Positions 24,317 to 31,630 of a DNA stretch of 64,000 nucleotides are shown here, piece by piece. The DNA is taken from NCBI GenBank assembly GCA_020633195.1, contig JACKEC010000022.1, positions 124,001-188,000 on the forward strand, read 5' to 3'. Origin of the DNA: Sandaracinaceae bacterium (lineage in GTDB: Bacteria > Myxococcota_A > Polyangia > Polyangiales > Sandaracinaceae). The translations under genes and the position numbers were made by a program. The notes beneath the pieces were generated by a model. The model did no database searches and was not told where the DNA came from. It saw only the letters and a list, made by a program, of their open reading frames with translations. The number at the start of each line of letters is the position of its first letter. The stretch's first letter is position 1.

Positions 24317-24898
24317 TCAGTCTCCGCCCTGCAGAACGACGAAGTGGATGTTCGAGAACTCGGCCTGGCCGAGGGTATAGATCACTTCCGACAGGGTTCG
24401 GAAGGGGATTCGCTTGTCGCAGATGATCTGAACGGTCCCGTTGAAGGGCCGGTTCGGGTTCATCTGCTCGATCAGCTTCAGCCGATCTCGGTGCTGCGTC
24501 ATCACGTTGTGGAGCGGGGTGATCAGGAACCCCGTGCCGCCGCCCTGCTTCTGGCTGGGGTCGACGGTGCCGTTGCGGCGGAGCTCGACCGTAGGACGAC
24601 CGTCGACGACGATGGTTCCCGGCTGCTCGGCCGCGGGGAACGAAATCTGGATGGGCAGGGCGTCCTGCGGCTCCGTGTCCGCCGTCGACCACGGGATCTG
24701 GAGCGTGGGCCCCTGCACGACCGCCGCGGCCTCCTGCGCGAACTGCATGATCATGAAGACCAGCAGGATCGTCATGACGTCCATCAGCGGGTAGATGTTG
24801 AGCTCGGTGTGCGTGTGATCGCCCTGAAGCCGGAGCTTCTTGCGGATGATCCGCTTCACCTGCGCCATCGTGGCGTGCTTCTCTTCGGCCTCGCTCAT
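24317..24898 (-). CDS. ExbD/TolR-family protein, second in operon 1
   Basis: A 193-residue ExbD/TolR protein. After a basic cytoplasmic start comes the transmembrane helix with the conserved Asp (ELNIYPLMDVMTILLVFMIM). A periplasmic domain of about 140 residues follows, with TIVVDGRPTVELRR and, near the end, FNGTVQIICDKRIPFRTLSEVIYTLGQAEF, the usual closing helix of the family. With TolQ it forms a proton-driven stator or energy transducer. Its ATG overlaps the stop of the preceding ExbD by 4 nt, so both are made together. The combination of one TolQ with two different TolR-type proteins matches the AglR-AglQ-AglS motor of gliding myxobacteria; specific orthology cannot be assigned by eye. 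Confidence 0.92.
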   Translation of the reverse strand: MSEAEEKHATMAQVKRIIRKKLRLQGDHTHTELNIYPLMDVMTILLVFMIMQFAQEAAAVVQGPTLQIPWSTADTEPQDALPIQISFPAAEQPGTIVVDGRPTVELRRNGTVDPSQKQGGGTGFLITPLHNVMTQHRDRLKLIEQMNPNRPFNGTVQIICDKRIPFRTLSEVIYTLGQAEFSNIHFVVLQGGD

Positions 24899-25509
24899 CG
24901 CACACCCGCCGAGAGCATCACGTCCGGGAAGAGCGGATCGGGGCCTTCACCCCGCATCGCGTCCATCGCGCCGACGATGTGCTCGAACTCGATCTCGGGA
25001 TCCGCGCTCAGGATCACGCGGGTCTCGTTCTCCCACTGGCGCTTCACCCGCTCGAGGCACTCCCGCAGGCTTCGCGCCGTCGGGCCCTCCCGGTGGGTCG
25101 GGTTGTTGTTGTTGTCGCGGCCCTCGATCTGCCAGACGAGCCGGCCGCCCTCGGAGGGGACGGTGATGACCCGACCGGACTGCAGGTTCTCGCAGCCGGG
25201 CGCGAGCTTGCCGCCCGACCCCGACACGATGATCCCGTTGCGGGTCACGGTGACGCTGAGGTTCAGCGAGGTCTGACCGCTGTCGAGCTGCTGGCGACCC
25301 ACCCGCCGTCCGAGGGAGGGGAGCTGCGCGTCGATCTGCGCGATCGCCAGCACGGCCTCGGTCGTCGCCAACAGGAAGATGATCAAGTTGACGACGATGT
25401 CGAGGAACGGGACGATATTGAGCTCGCCCATCGCCTCCGATGGGTCCAAGTCGTGGTACGCGGTCCGCTTTCGGATGTACGTACGCTGCCGGGGCGTGAG
25501 CTTCGGCAT
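24895..25509 (-). CDS. ExbD/TolR-family protein, first in operon 1
   Basis: A 204-residue ExbD/TolR protein with the helix ELNIVPFLDIVVNLIIFLLA carrying the conserved Asp. The periplasmic part includes SLNLSVTVTRNGIIVSGSGG, an Asn-rich loop (GRDNNNNPTH) and two Cys (GCENL, LRECLE). It ends with VILSADPEIEFEHIVGAMDAMR, the family's C-terminal helix. It starts 15 bp after the TolQ stop and overlaps the next ExbD by 4 nt. The enlarged loop and Cys pair distinguish it from its partner, suggesting that the two ExbD chains play different parts in a hetero-oligomeric motor. Confidence 0.92.
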   Translation of the reverse strand: MPKLTPRQRTYIRKRTAYHDLDPSEAMGELNIVPFLDIVVNLIIFLLATTEAVLAIAQIDAQLPSLGRRVGRQQLDSGQTSLNLSVTVTRNGIIVSGSGGKLAPGCENLQSGRVITVPSEGGRLVWQIEGRDNNNNPTHREGPTARSLRECLERVKRQWENETRVILSADPEIEFEHIVGAMDAMRGEGPDPLFPDVMLSAGVR

Positions 25510-25524
25510 CGAGGGTTATCCGGC

Positions 25525-26148
25525 TCAGCGGCCCTTCAGGAGCAGGAGGTTCTCCAGCTTCATGGTCGCGCGCTCCATGTCGAGGCGGATGCGCTTCACC
25601 ATGCCGTGAATGATGAGGTGGAACGTCATGCAGACCACGGCGATGCCGAGGCCGAGCAGCGTGTTCCACATCGCCTCGGAGATACCGTTCGAGAGGATGA
25701 TGGAGCGCTGCGACGCGTCCGCCGACGCCAGCGCGCCGAAGGCGCGGATGAGGCCCGAGATCGTGCCGAGGAGGCCGACGAGCGTGGCGATGTTCGCCAG
25801 CGTCCAGAGGGCCGCGACGCGCTTCTCGAGGTCGGGCATGAGCTCGCTCATGCGCTCCTCCATCGACGCGATGACGGCGTCCTCACCCCGGTTGCTCTGC
25901 GTCAGGCCGCTCTTGATGACCTGGAGCAGCGGCAGGGGGGCCGCCTCGCACAGCTTGATGGCGCGATCGATGTTGCCCGCCTGCACCAGCTTGCGGATCT
26001 GGGCCATGAACTCCGTCGTGTTCACCCGGTACTTCGACAGGATGTAGACGAAGCGTTCGGCGATGATGGCCAGCACGATGGCCAGCACCACGATGTTCAC
26101 GAAGGAGAAGGGCGCCCCCTTCACCAGGGCTTCCCAGATTGTGTGCAT
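25525..26148 (-). CDS. MotA/TolQ/ExbB-family proton-channel subunit, operon 1
   Basis: A 207-residue TolQ/ExbB protein with three helices: FSFVNIVVLAIVLAIIAERFVYIL near the start, then ALWTLANIATLVGLLGTISGLIRAFGAL, and NTLLGLGIAVVCMTFHLIIHGMV near the end. The GLLGT(I/V)xGxIxAF signature and the following Asn/Gly-rich helix line the ion path. A cytoplasmic helical region (about 40-120) lies between helices one and two. It heads the minus-strand operon with two ExbD genes and a polytopic protein. A TTGACA-type promoter lies about 120 bp upstream, facing a second motor operon that starts in the opposite direction. Confidence 0.94.
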   Translation of the reverse strand: MHTIWEALVKGAPFSFVNIVVLAIVLAIIAERFVYILSKYRVNTTEFMAQIRKLVQAGNIDRAIKLCEAAPLPLLQVIKSGLTQSNRGEDAVIASMEERMSELMPDLEKRVAALWTLANIATLVGLLGTISGLIRAFGALASADASQRSIILSNGISEAMWNTLLGLGIAVVCMTFHLIIHGMVKRIRLDMERATMKLENLLLLKGR

Positions 26149-26267
26149 CAGCGAGGCTCCTTAGCTCCGGATGGCAGACCACACGGACCGACGTGTTCTA
26201 CAGGTCGGCACCACGGTCGGCAATGGCGCGCTCCAGCTCCGATCGGGCGACTGAAAAATCGGAACGG

Positions 26268-26297
26268 AAGCTAGCGTAGCCGTTCGCGGATTGTCAA
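26268..26297 (-). promoter_or_regulatory. Candidate promoter of motor operon 1
   Basis: On the minus strand a perfect TTGACA (26297-26292) is followed after 18 bp by TAGCTT (26273-26268), a weak -10. It lies about 120 bp upstream of the TolQ start at 26148. Confidence 0.4.
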
Positions 26298-26398
26298 CGT
26301 CGCACGCGGACTGCGCGCTCGAGGCGATCTTTTCGGAACCCTTCGGGCTCCCCGCGCTCTAACCCGCGACCCCGAGCACCGGGGCCCCCACAACGCTG

Positions 26399-26426
26399 TT
26401 GACTTGCCCATTCGGGCCTGTATCAT
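26399..26426 (+). promoter_or_regulatory. Candidate sigma-70 promoter of motor operon 2
   Basis: TTGACT (26399-26404) and TATCAT (26421-26426) are separated by 16 bp, each box five of six to consensus. The leader to ATG 26552 is about 120 nt. This is the best housekeeping-type promoter I see in the window. Confidence 0.65.
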
Positions 26427-26551
26427 CGCTCGCGCCTTCACACCCGGCCCCTCGTTCCGGGCGTGTGGGATCACTCGAGATTCGCGTTCGCAACCGATCG
26501 ACCAAGCCTGGACGGCACGAAGAAGCGCGGACTGCAGGAGGACGAAGCAAC

Positions 26552-27199
26552 ATGGCTACGCTGGCGCATCACTTCGAGGAAGGCGGATGGGGGATGTACC
26601 CCATCCTCGTTTGGCAGATCATCGCGATCGGCATCATCATCGAGCGCGCGATCTATCTGTACCGCTCCTCGATCAACAAGGACGTCTTCCTCGCTACGAT
26701 GCAGAAGTGCATCCTCGCCGGTGACGTAGCTCGGGCGATCAAGCTCTGCTCGGCGGCCAACGCGCCGCTCGCGCGGATCGTCAAGGCGGGCCTGATGAAG
26801 GTCAACCGTCCGGACTCCGAGGTCCAGGCGGCGATGGACGAGGCGGCCCTCCGGGAGCTGCCGAAGATCGAGTCGCGGACGGGCTACCTCGCCCTCCTCG
26901 CGAACCTCGCCATGCTCTCGGGCCTGCTCGGCACGGTGACCGGCCTCATCATCGCGTTCGGCGCGGTGGCGAACGCGGACGCCTCGTCGAAGGCGACGAT
27001 GCTCGCGAAGGGCATCTCCGAGGCCATGAACTGCACGGCGTTCGGCCTGTTCGCGGCCATCCTCGCGCTGCTCGGCTTCGCCGTCCTGAACGGCAAGACG
27101 CAGAGCCTGCTCGACGACATCAACGCCGCGACCGTCCAGGTGATGAACCTGGTCGTCAACAACCGCTCGAAGATCAACATCCAGGGCGTCTCGGCCTGA
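26552..27199 (+). CDS. MotA/TolQ/ExbB-family proton-channel subunit, operon 2
   Basis: A 215-residue TolQ/ExbB protein. Helix one is GMYPILVWQIIAIGIIIERAIYLY. The cytoplasmic region includes AGDVARAIKLCSAANAPLARIVKAG, a sequence typical of TolQ. Helices two and three are LLANLAMLSGLLGTVTGLIIAF and FGLFAAILALLGFAVLN. ATG 26552 has GGAGGA nine bases upstream; the open frame reaches further back but has no better start. It is followed by two ExbD genes, repeating the one-TolQ-two-ExbD layout of operon 1. The proteins are only moderately alike, so the two operons are distinct motors and not a tandem duplication. Confidence 0.94.
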   Translation: MATLAHHFEEGGWGMYPILVWQIIAIGIIIERAIYLYRSSINKDVFLATMQKCILAGDVARAIKLCSAANAPLARIVKAGLMKVNRPDSEVQAAMDEAALRELPKIESRTGYLALLANLAMLSGLLGTVTGLIIAFGAVANADASSKATMLAKGISEAMNCTAFGLFAAILALLGFAVLNGKTQSLLDDINAATVQVMNLVVNNRSKINIQGVSA

Positions 27200-27212
27200 G
27201 CCGGAGCAGTCG

Positions 27213-27689
27213 ATGGGTGGCGTCAACGTAGATGGCGGCGGGCACGGCGGGAAGAAGTCCGTCGACGCCGAGATCCCGCTGATCCCCTTCATCGACCTCT
27301 TGCTCTGCTGCGTCATGTTCCTCCTCGTCACGGCGGTGTGGAACAAGCTGGCCCGCATCAACGCGAACCAGCAGCAGCCCGGGCGTGAGGCCCAGATGGA
27401 TCAGCCTCCGGAAGAGCGCATCCGCCTCTTCCTCCAGGTCAAGAGCACCGGCTACATGATCTCCGGCACCGACGGGACCCAGATCGAGATCCCGAAGAAC
27501 GGTGATCAGTACGACCTCGAGGGGCTTCGCGAGAAGCTCCGCGACCGCCGGGAGCAGGAGCCGAACCGGCGCGACCTCATCGTCGCGCCCGAGGACGGAG
27601 TCCTGTACCAGGACGTCGTGGCCGCCATGGACCTCGTGGTCGGCTCCGGCTACGAGGAGATGTCCCTCTCCGATGGAGCGCATCTCTGA
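27213..27689 (+). CDS. ExbD/TolR-family protein, first in operon 2
   Basis: A 158-residue ExbD/TolR protein. Its N-terminus (GGKKSVDAEIPLIPFIDLLL, then CCVMFLLVTAVWNKLA) contains the transmembrane helix with the conserved Asp and is virtually identical to the orphan ExbD at 21907. The periplasmic domain includes IRLFLQVKSTGYMISGTDG and closes with VLYQDVVAAMDLVVGSGYEEMSLSDG, where a Tyr residue sits in the last strand as in many family members. It begins 13 bp after TolQ, and its TGA overlaps the ATG of the next ExbD by one base. It should work with the TolQ at 26552; the orphan may swap into the same complex. Confidence 0.93.
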   Translation: MGGVNVDGGGHGGKKSVDAEIPLIPFIDLLLCCVMFLLVTAVWNKLARINANQQQPGREAQMDQPPEERIRLFLQVKSTGYMISGTDGTQIEIPKNGDQYDLEGLREKLRDRREQEPNRRDLIVAPEDGVLYQDVVAAMDLVVGSGYEEMSLSDGAHL

Positions 27690-28249
27690 TGACGATCCAT
27701 GCCCCCGGAAAGCGGCTCCTCCACGAGATCCCGCTGAAGTTCGTCCACGATCGCGTGGCCGGCGGGTCTCGTAAGGCGACCGACGTCTCGATCGCGCTGA
27801 TCCCGTTCATCGACTTCCTCGTCGTGCTGGTCGTCTTCCTCCTGACGTCCTTCAGCGCCTCGGGGGAGCTGCTCGCGCAGCGCGCCAACCTCGTGATGCC
27901 GACGGCGAGCCACGTCGTCGACATCGAGATCGCGCCGATCATCGCGATCGACCCGCAGGTGGTCACCCTCGACAACCGCCGCATGGCGGACACCCGCACC
28001 CTCGCCGACAACCCGAACCTCGAGCGGATCGAGCAGCTCGTCCAGGACCTGGAGACCCTCCGGCGCAACTGGTCGGTGCTCCACCCGCGTGAGCCGTTCC
28101 AGGGCGTGGTCATCCTCCAGGCCGACCGCAACGTCGACTTCCGTGTGATCAAGAAGGTCATGTTCTCGGCGGCGCAGGCCGGCTACACGAACGTGAGCTT
28201 CGCGGTCAACGAGGGCGGCGGAGCGGAGGGCGGCGGGGCCGCGGAGTAG
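27689..28249 (+). CDS. ExbD/TolR-family protein, second in operon 2
   Basis: A 186-residue ExbD/TolR protein with an extended basic cytoplasmic start (about 1-33), the helix VSIALIPFIDFLVVLVVFLLTSF with the conserved Asp, and a periplasmic domain. That domain contains a helical insert (about 108-132, NLERIEQLVQDLETLRRNW) before GVVILQADRNVDFRVIKKVMFSAAQAGYTNVSFAV. A Gly/Glu-rich tail (GGGAEGGGAAE) closes it. The helical insert is unusual for ExbD and could be a docking element for the protein encoded next. Start and stop overlap both neighbours closely, so translation is coupled. Confidence 0.92.
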   Translation: MTIHAPGKRLLHEIPLKFVHDRVAGGSRKATDVSIALIPFIDFLVVLVVFLLTSFSASGELLAQRANLVMPTASHVVDIEIAPIIAIDPQVVTLDNRRMADTRTLADNPNLERIEQLVQDLETLRRNWSVLHPREPFQGVVILQADRNVDFRVIKKVMFSAAQAGYTNVSFAVNEGGGAEGGGAAE

Positions 28250-28251
28250 CC

Positions 28252-29337
28252 CTGTCCGAAGAGAAGCGCCCCAAGCTCGAGCCCGCGCGACCTGACGCGG
28301 CCGACGCCGAGGGCAAAGCGTACGCCCCGAGACTGCCATGGAAGACCGCGATCGCGGTGATCCTGGGAGTCATCGGGGTGTTCGCGTTCTATTTGATCCG
28401 CCAGGATCGGCGCAAAGAGGCCCTCCGGGAGCAGATGCTCGATCTGCACGAGGAGCAGCTGACCGATGTGGCGGAGCGCTACATGGGGTTCCGGCATCGC
28501 CTCGAGACGCTCGTCCAGCAGGCGGCCGAGGGCGGGGAGCCCGAGACGTGGAGCGATCCGCGCCTGAACCTCTCCGGGCTGCGCGGCGGCGAAGGGCTCT
28601 ACCTTCGGATCAACGCCGAGGCGGCCACGGGGCCGACCGAGATCGAGCAGGCCGCGCTGGTGATGGACGCGGACGCGATCACGCGCTGCCTGGGCCTCGC
28701 CCCCATGAGCGTGCGCGGGCTCTACGAGAGGGGGGAGTTCCTCACCCCCGCCTGGGTCGACGGCCTGCGCGAAGAGCAGGACATGATGGCCCTCCGGGTG
28801 TTCGAGGATCAGCTCGGCCGGCACATCCAGGTCGACGCGCCCGTCGTGCTCAGCATGATGCAGGCAGACTGGTTCCTGCTGGTCCTGCAGCGCGGTGAGA
28901 GCCGCCGCGACCACCCCGTCGACGTGTTCCTCTGGGACCTGCGTCGCAACACCCAGCTCCTGCGGGCGCGGATCCAGGGGCGTGGCCTCCTCGTGCCCGT
29001 CCGGCTCCGCTTCGAGGGCGTCCCGCAGGGCGCGCCGGCCACGATGAACCCTCGCAGCGGTGGCGCGACCGACTGCTCGATCGCCTCCCAGCTCCGCGCG
29101 TTGACGGGGAGCGACGCCGTCGAGTTCGAGTCCGGCGAAGAGGTGATCGACGCCGCCGAGCGCGCTCAGGCCGCCGCCGAGGCCGCCGAGGGCGAGTCCG
29201 CCGAGGGCGAGTCCGCTGAAGGCGAGGGCCCCGAGGGCGAGGCCAATGAGGGCGAAGCCGCCGAAGGCGAGGCCGCCCAGGGCGAGGGCGCCGAGGGCGA
29301 GCCGCCGCCGTCCGAAGAAGCCCCCGCGACGCCCTGA
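28252..29337 (+). CDS. Single-pass membrane protein of motor operon 2, probable CTG start
   Basis: A protein of about 361 residues with no recognised family. A short cytoplasmic Pro/charged start (SEEKRPKLEPARPDAADAEG) is followed by one helix (about 36-53, TAIAVILGVIGVFAFYLI), a helical region (LREQMLDLHEEQLTDVAERYM), a mixed alpha/beta periplasmic domain up to about 300, and eight AEGEx repeats. No ATG, GTG or TTG lies between the previous stop and GTG 28357, which would start inside the transmembrane helix. CTG 28252, with GGAG five bases upstream, gives a sensible topology, so I use it at reduced confidence. If GTG 28357 is right the protein has 326 residues. Position suggests an accessory part of the TolQ/ExbD motor. 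Confidence 0.65.
   Translation: MSEEKRPKLEPARPDAADAEGKAYAPRLPWKTAIAVILGVIGVFAFYLIRQDRRKEALREQMLDLHEEQLTDVAERYMGFRHRLETLVQQAAEGGEPETWSDPRLNLSGLRGGEGLYLRINAEAATGPTEIEQAALVMDADAITRCLGLAPMSVRGLYERGEFLTPAWVDGLREEQDMMALRVFEDQLGRHIQVDAPVVLSMMQADWFLLVLQRGESRRDHPVDVFLWDLRRNTQLLRARIQGRGLLVPVRLRFEGVPQGAPATMNPRSGGATDCSIASQLRALTGSDAVEFESGEEVIDAAERAQAAAEAAEGESAEGESAEGEGPEGEANEGEAAEGEAAQGEGAEGEPPPSEEAPATP
29185..29304 (+). repeat. Eight 15-nt units coding AEGEx
   Basis: Eight units of GCCGAGGGCGAGNCC type encode AEGES, AEGES, AEGEG, PEGEA, NEGEA, AEGEA, AQGEG and AEGEP at the C-terminus of the operon-2 membrane protein. The unit keeps frame. Confidence 0.93.
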
Positions 29338-29347
29338 GCGCTCTCGC

Positions 29348-31630
29348 TCAGCGAGCGCGAGCCCAGCGCACGCGGGCGAGCCAGTCGCGGGCCATCACCC
29401 GGTTGCCTTCGGTGGCGGTCTCGTCGCGAAGGATCTCGGTCCAGAGCCGCGCCGAGCCGTCGAGATCGCCGCCGCCGAAGCGGATCATCGCCTCCATCCG
29501 CCGCGCCTCGCGCCGCGCGCGCTCGGTCGGCAGGCCACGCTCACGGGCCTCCACGATCTCGGGGAGGGCGAGCTCGAAGCGCCGCCGGAACAGGAGCTGG
29601 CGCGCCGCCAGGTAGGGCGCGAGGCCATCCGAGCGCGCGTCTCGGAGCCGCTGGATCGCGGCCATCGCCGTGGCGGCGTCGTTCGTCTCGTCGCGGGGCG
29701 GCGCCAAGAGCTCGCGGATCGCGACCTCCTGAGCCCCGCCCGCCTCGATCGCGCTCACGCGCACCTCGAGCTGCCGGGCCGCGTCCTCCGCCATCGGCTC
29801 GGCGAGGAGGGACTCGTAGATCGCCAGGGCCTCGTCCGAGCGGCCGAGGCGCCACATCCCGTCCGCGCGCTCCTGCATCGCCATCTGGAGGATGGGCGAG
29901 GCGGCCGCCGGCGGGCCGACCAACAGGGCGATCTGCGCCTGCGCCTCGTCGTCCCGATCGAGCCGGCTCAGCGCGCCCGCGAGCGCCGCGCGGGTGCCCG
30001 CCTGACCGGGATCGAGGTCGAGGATCTCCGTGCAGCGTTGGACCGCGTCGTCGTCGTCGCCCGCCGCGAGGTCGGCGCCGAGCTCGACGCGGAGGTTGGC
30101 GATCGCGTGGGGGCAGATCGAGCCGAAGATCCCCGGCCGCTCGAACCGCGCGCGGGCGAGGGCGGCGGCCTCCTCGGGGAGCTCCACCTCGTCGCGGAGG
30201 AACGCGTGCCACTCGGCCTCGGCCTCCTCGAGCGGGCGGCCGAGGGCGGCCTCGAAGCTCCCCGTCAGGTAGAGGCGTCGCACCACGCCGGCGCCCTCGG
30301 TCTCCATCAGCCAGCGGACGAACGAGCCGCTCGCGGTGTACGCCTGGCTCGCTGGCCGGAGCAGGAACTGCAGCCCCTCGATCGAGCGCAGCGGCGGCGC
30401 GAGCTCGAGGTCCAGCATCGCCCGCGCCCACTGATGCGGCGTGAGGCCCTCGCGCTCGTCCCAGGCGACCGCGACCGCGACGCCCTCGATGATCCCGGGC
30501 GAGGCGAGCACTCCGTCCATCGCGCCGGAGACCCGGAAGGGACCCCGACCCACGTTGCCCGCCACTACGTGCACGATCTCGTGGAAGAGCACCGGGTGCG
30601 GCCAGTCCGAGATCTGCAGGTACACCTCGTTGCGCCAGGGCTTCGCCACGTACGTGGTCGACGCGCCCATCAGGGCGCGCTTCTCCTCGGTGGAGCGGAA
30701 GAAGAAGGCGGTCACCGGGACGGGCTGGTGGACGCCGAGCACCTCCTCGACCCGCCGGACGCGGAAGTCGCAGTCGTCGGCGAGCCGTCGCGCCTCGGAG
30801 CGCGGCGTCTCCCGCGGATAGACGACGACGCAGCGCTCGCTCTCGAGCCGACCCCCGAGCGCCTCCGAGATCGTCTCGACGGTGCTGAAGTGACCGAGCC
30901 GGTGCCCCTCGCTCTCGAGCGCGATGCCCGCGGTCACGAGGGCCACGCTCAGCACCCCGAGCTGCCAGCGCTCGAGGGTTCGCTGCACATGCGCGCGCCG
31001 CGCCTCGGGGTCCCACGTCGCCGCGAGGCCCGACACGAGCGCGCCCCACCAGATCAGGGTCAGCACCCGGTAGCTCACGTACGCGCCGCCGATCGTGACG
31101 TCCGGGTCGTAGAGGGTCCCCGGGAAGTAGGCGGCGAAGTGGGCGTACGCGAAGATCGCCGGGGTCGCGTAGAAGCCCCACACCTCGACCCCGTCGGCGA
31201 CGAGCGGGACGAGGACCGCGATCGTGGTCGCGAGGCGGACCCGCGGGACGAACGCGCCGACGACCACGCCGACGGTGGCCGCCAGGGGCATCGCCGCGCC
31301 GGGGCCGAGCGCGAGGAACGCGAGCCCCCCGAGCGGATCGCACATCGGCACCCGCAGCATGTTCAGCGCGAAGATCGCGACCGCGAGCCCGAGCGCGAGC
31401 CACGCGACGGTCACCGCGTGCGTGACGAGGACGCCGACGGGGGCGCCGCGGTGGCGGTCCACGATCCGCACGCCCATCGCGCCGCAGAACGGCGGCAGGA
31501 TCACGCCGAGCACGAGCGCGCTCTCGGGTCCCGGGGTCCCGAGCAGCGCCGAGAAGCAGAGCCCGATCGCGAGGAGGCCGGCGACGGCGCACGTCACCCT
31601 AACCGAGCGGAGTCGGAGGGTGGCTCTCAC
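29348..31630 (-). CDS. Polytopic membrane HExxH peptidase with TPR-like tail
   Basis: A 760-residue protein. The first ~215 residues contain about seven hydrophobic helices. A peptidase-MA-like domain follows: the zinc motif HEIVH is at 350-354 and a likely third ligand Glu382 stands in IIEGVA, the spacing expected for gluzincins. From about 480 the protein is helical with TPR-like repeats (LDLDPGQAGTRAALAGALSRLDRDDEAQAQIAL, RSDEALAIYESLLAEP). It should be an inner-membrane metalloprotease with the catalytic part outside the cytoplasm, although that side is inferred. The GTG start overlaps the Lon stop (GTGA), so the two proteases are translationally coupled. The same frame runs on upstream inside lon, but that part is only a shadow. 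Confidence 0.85.
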   Translation of the reverse strand: MRATLRLRSVRVTCAVAGLLAIGLCFSALLGTPGPESALVLGVILPPFCGAMGVRIVDRHRGAPVGVLVTHAVTVAWLALGLAVAIFALNMLRVPMCDPLGGLAFLALGPGAAMPLAATVGVVVGAFVPRVRLATTIAVLVPLVADGVEVWGFYATPAIFAYAHFAAYFPGTLYDPDVTIGGAYVSYRVLTLIWWGALVSGLAATWDPEARRAHVQRTLERWQLGVLSVALVTAGIALESEGHRLGHFSTVETISEALGGRLESERCVVVYPRETPRSEARRLADDCDFRVRRVEEVLGVHQPVPVTAFFFRSTEEKRALMGASTTYVAKPWRNEVYLQISDWPHPVLFHEIVHVVAGNVGRGPFRVSGAMDGVLASPGIIEGVAVAVAWDEREGLTPHQWARAMLDLELAPPLRSIEGLQFLLRPASQAYTASGSFVRWLMETEGAGVVRRLYLTGSFEAALGRPLEEAEAEWHAFLRDEVELPEEAAALARARFERPGIFGSICPHAIANLRVELGADLAAGDDDDAVQRCTEILDLDPGQAGTRAALAGALSRLDRDDEAQAQIALLVGPPAAASPILQMAMQERADGMWRLGRSDEALAIYESLLAEPMAEDAARQLEVRVSAIEAGGAQEVAIRELLAPPRDETNDAATAMAAIQRLRDARSDGLAPYLAARQLLFRRRFELALPEIVEARERGLPTERARREARRMEAMIRFGGGDLDGSARLWTEILRDETATEGNRVMARDWLARVRWARAR

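Larger units (their letters stand above)
26149..26551. other. Divergent control region between two motor operons
   Basis: These 403 bp hold no gene. They are somewhat richer in A/T than the flanks and contain a promoter-like sequence for each direction (26268-26297 minus, 26399-26426 plus). The rest shows no strong repeat. The shared region suggests co-regulation of the two TolQ/ExbD operons. Confidence 0.7.
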
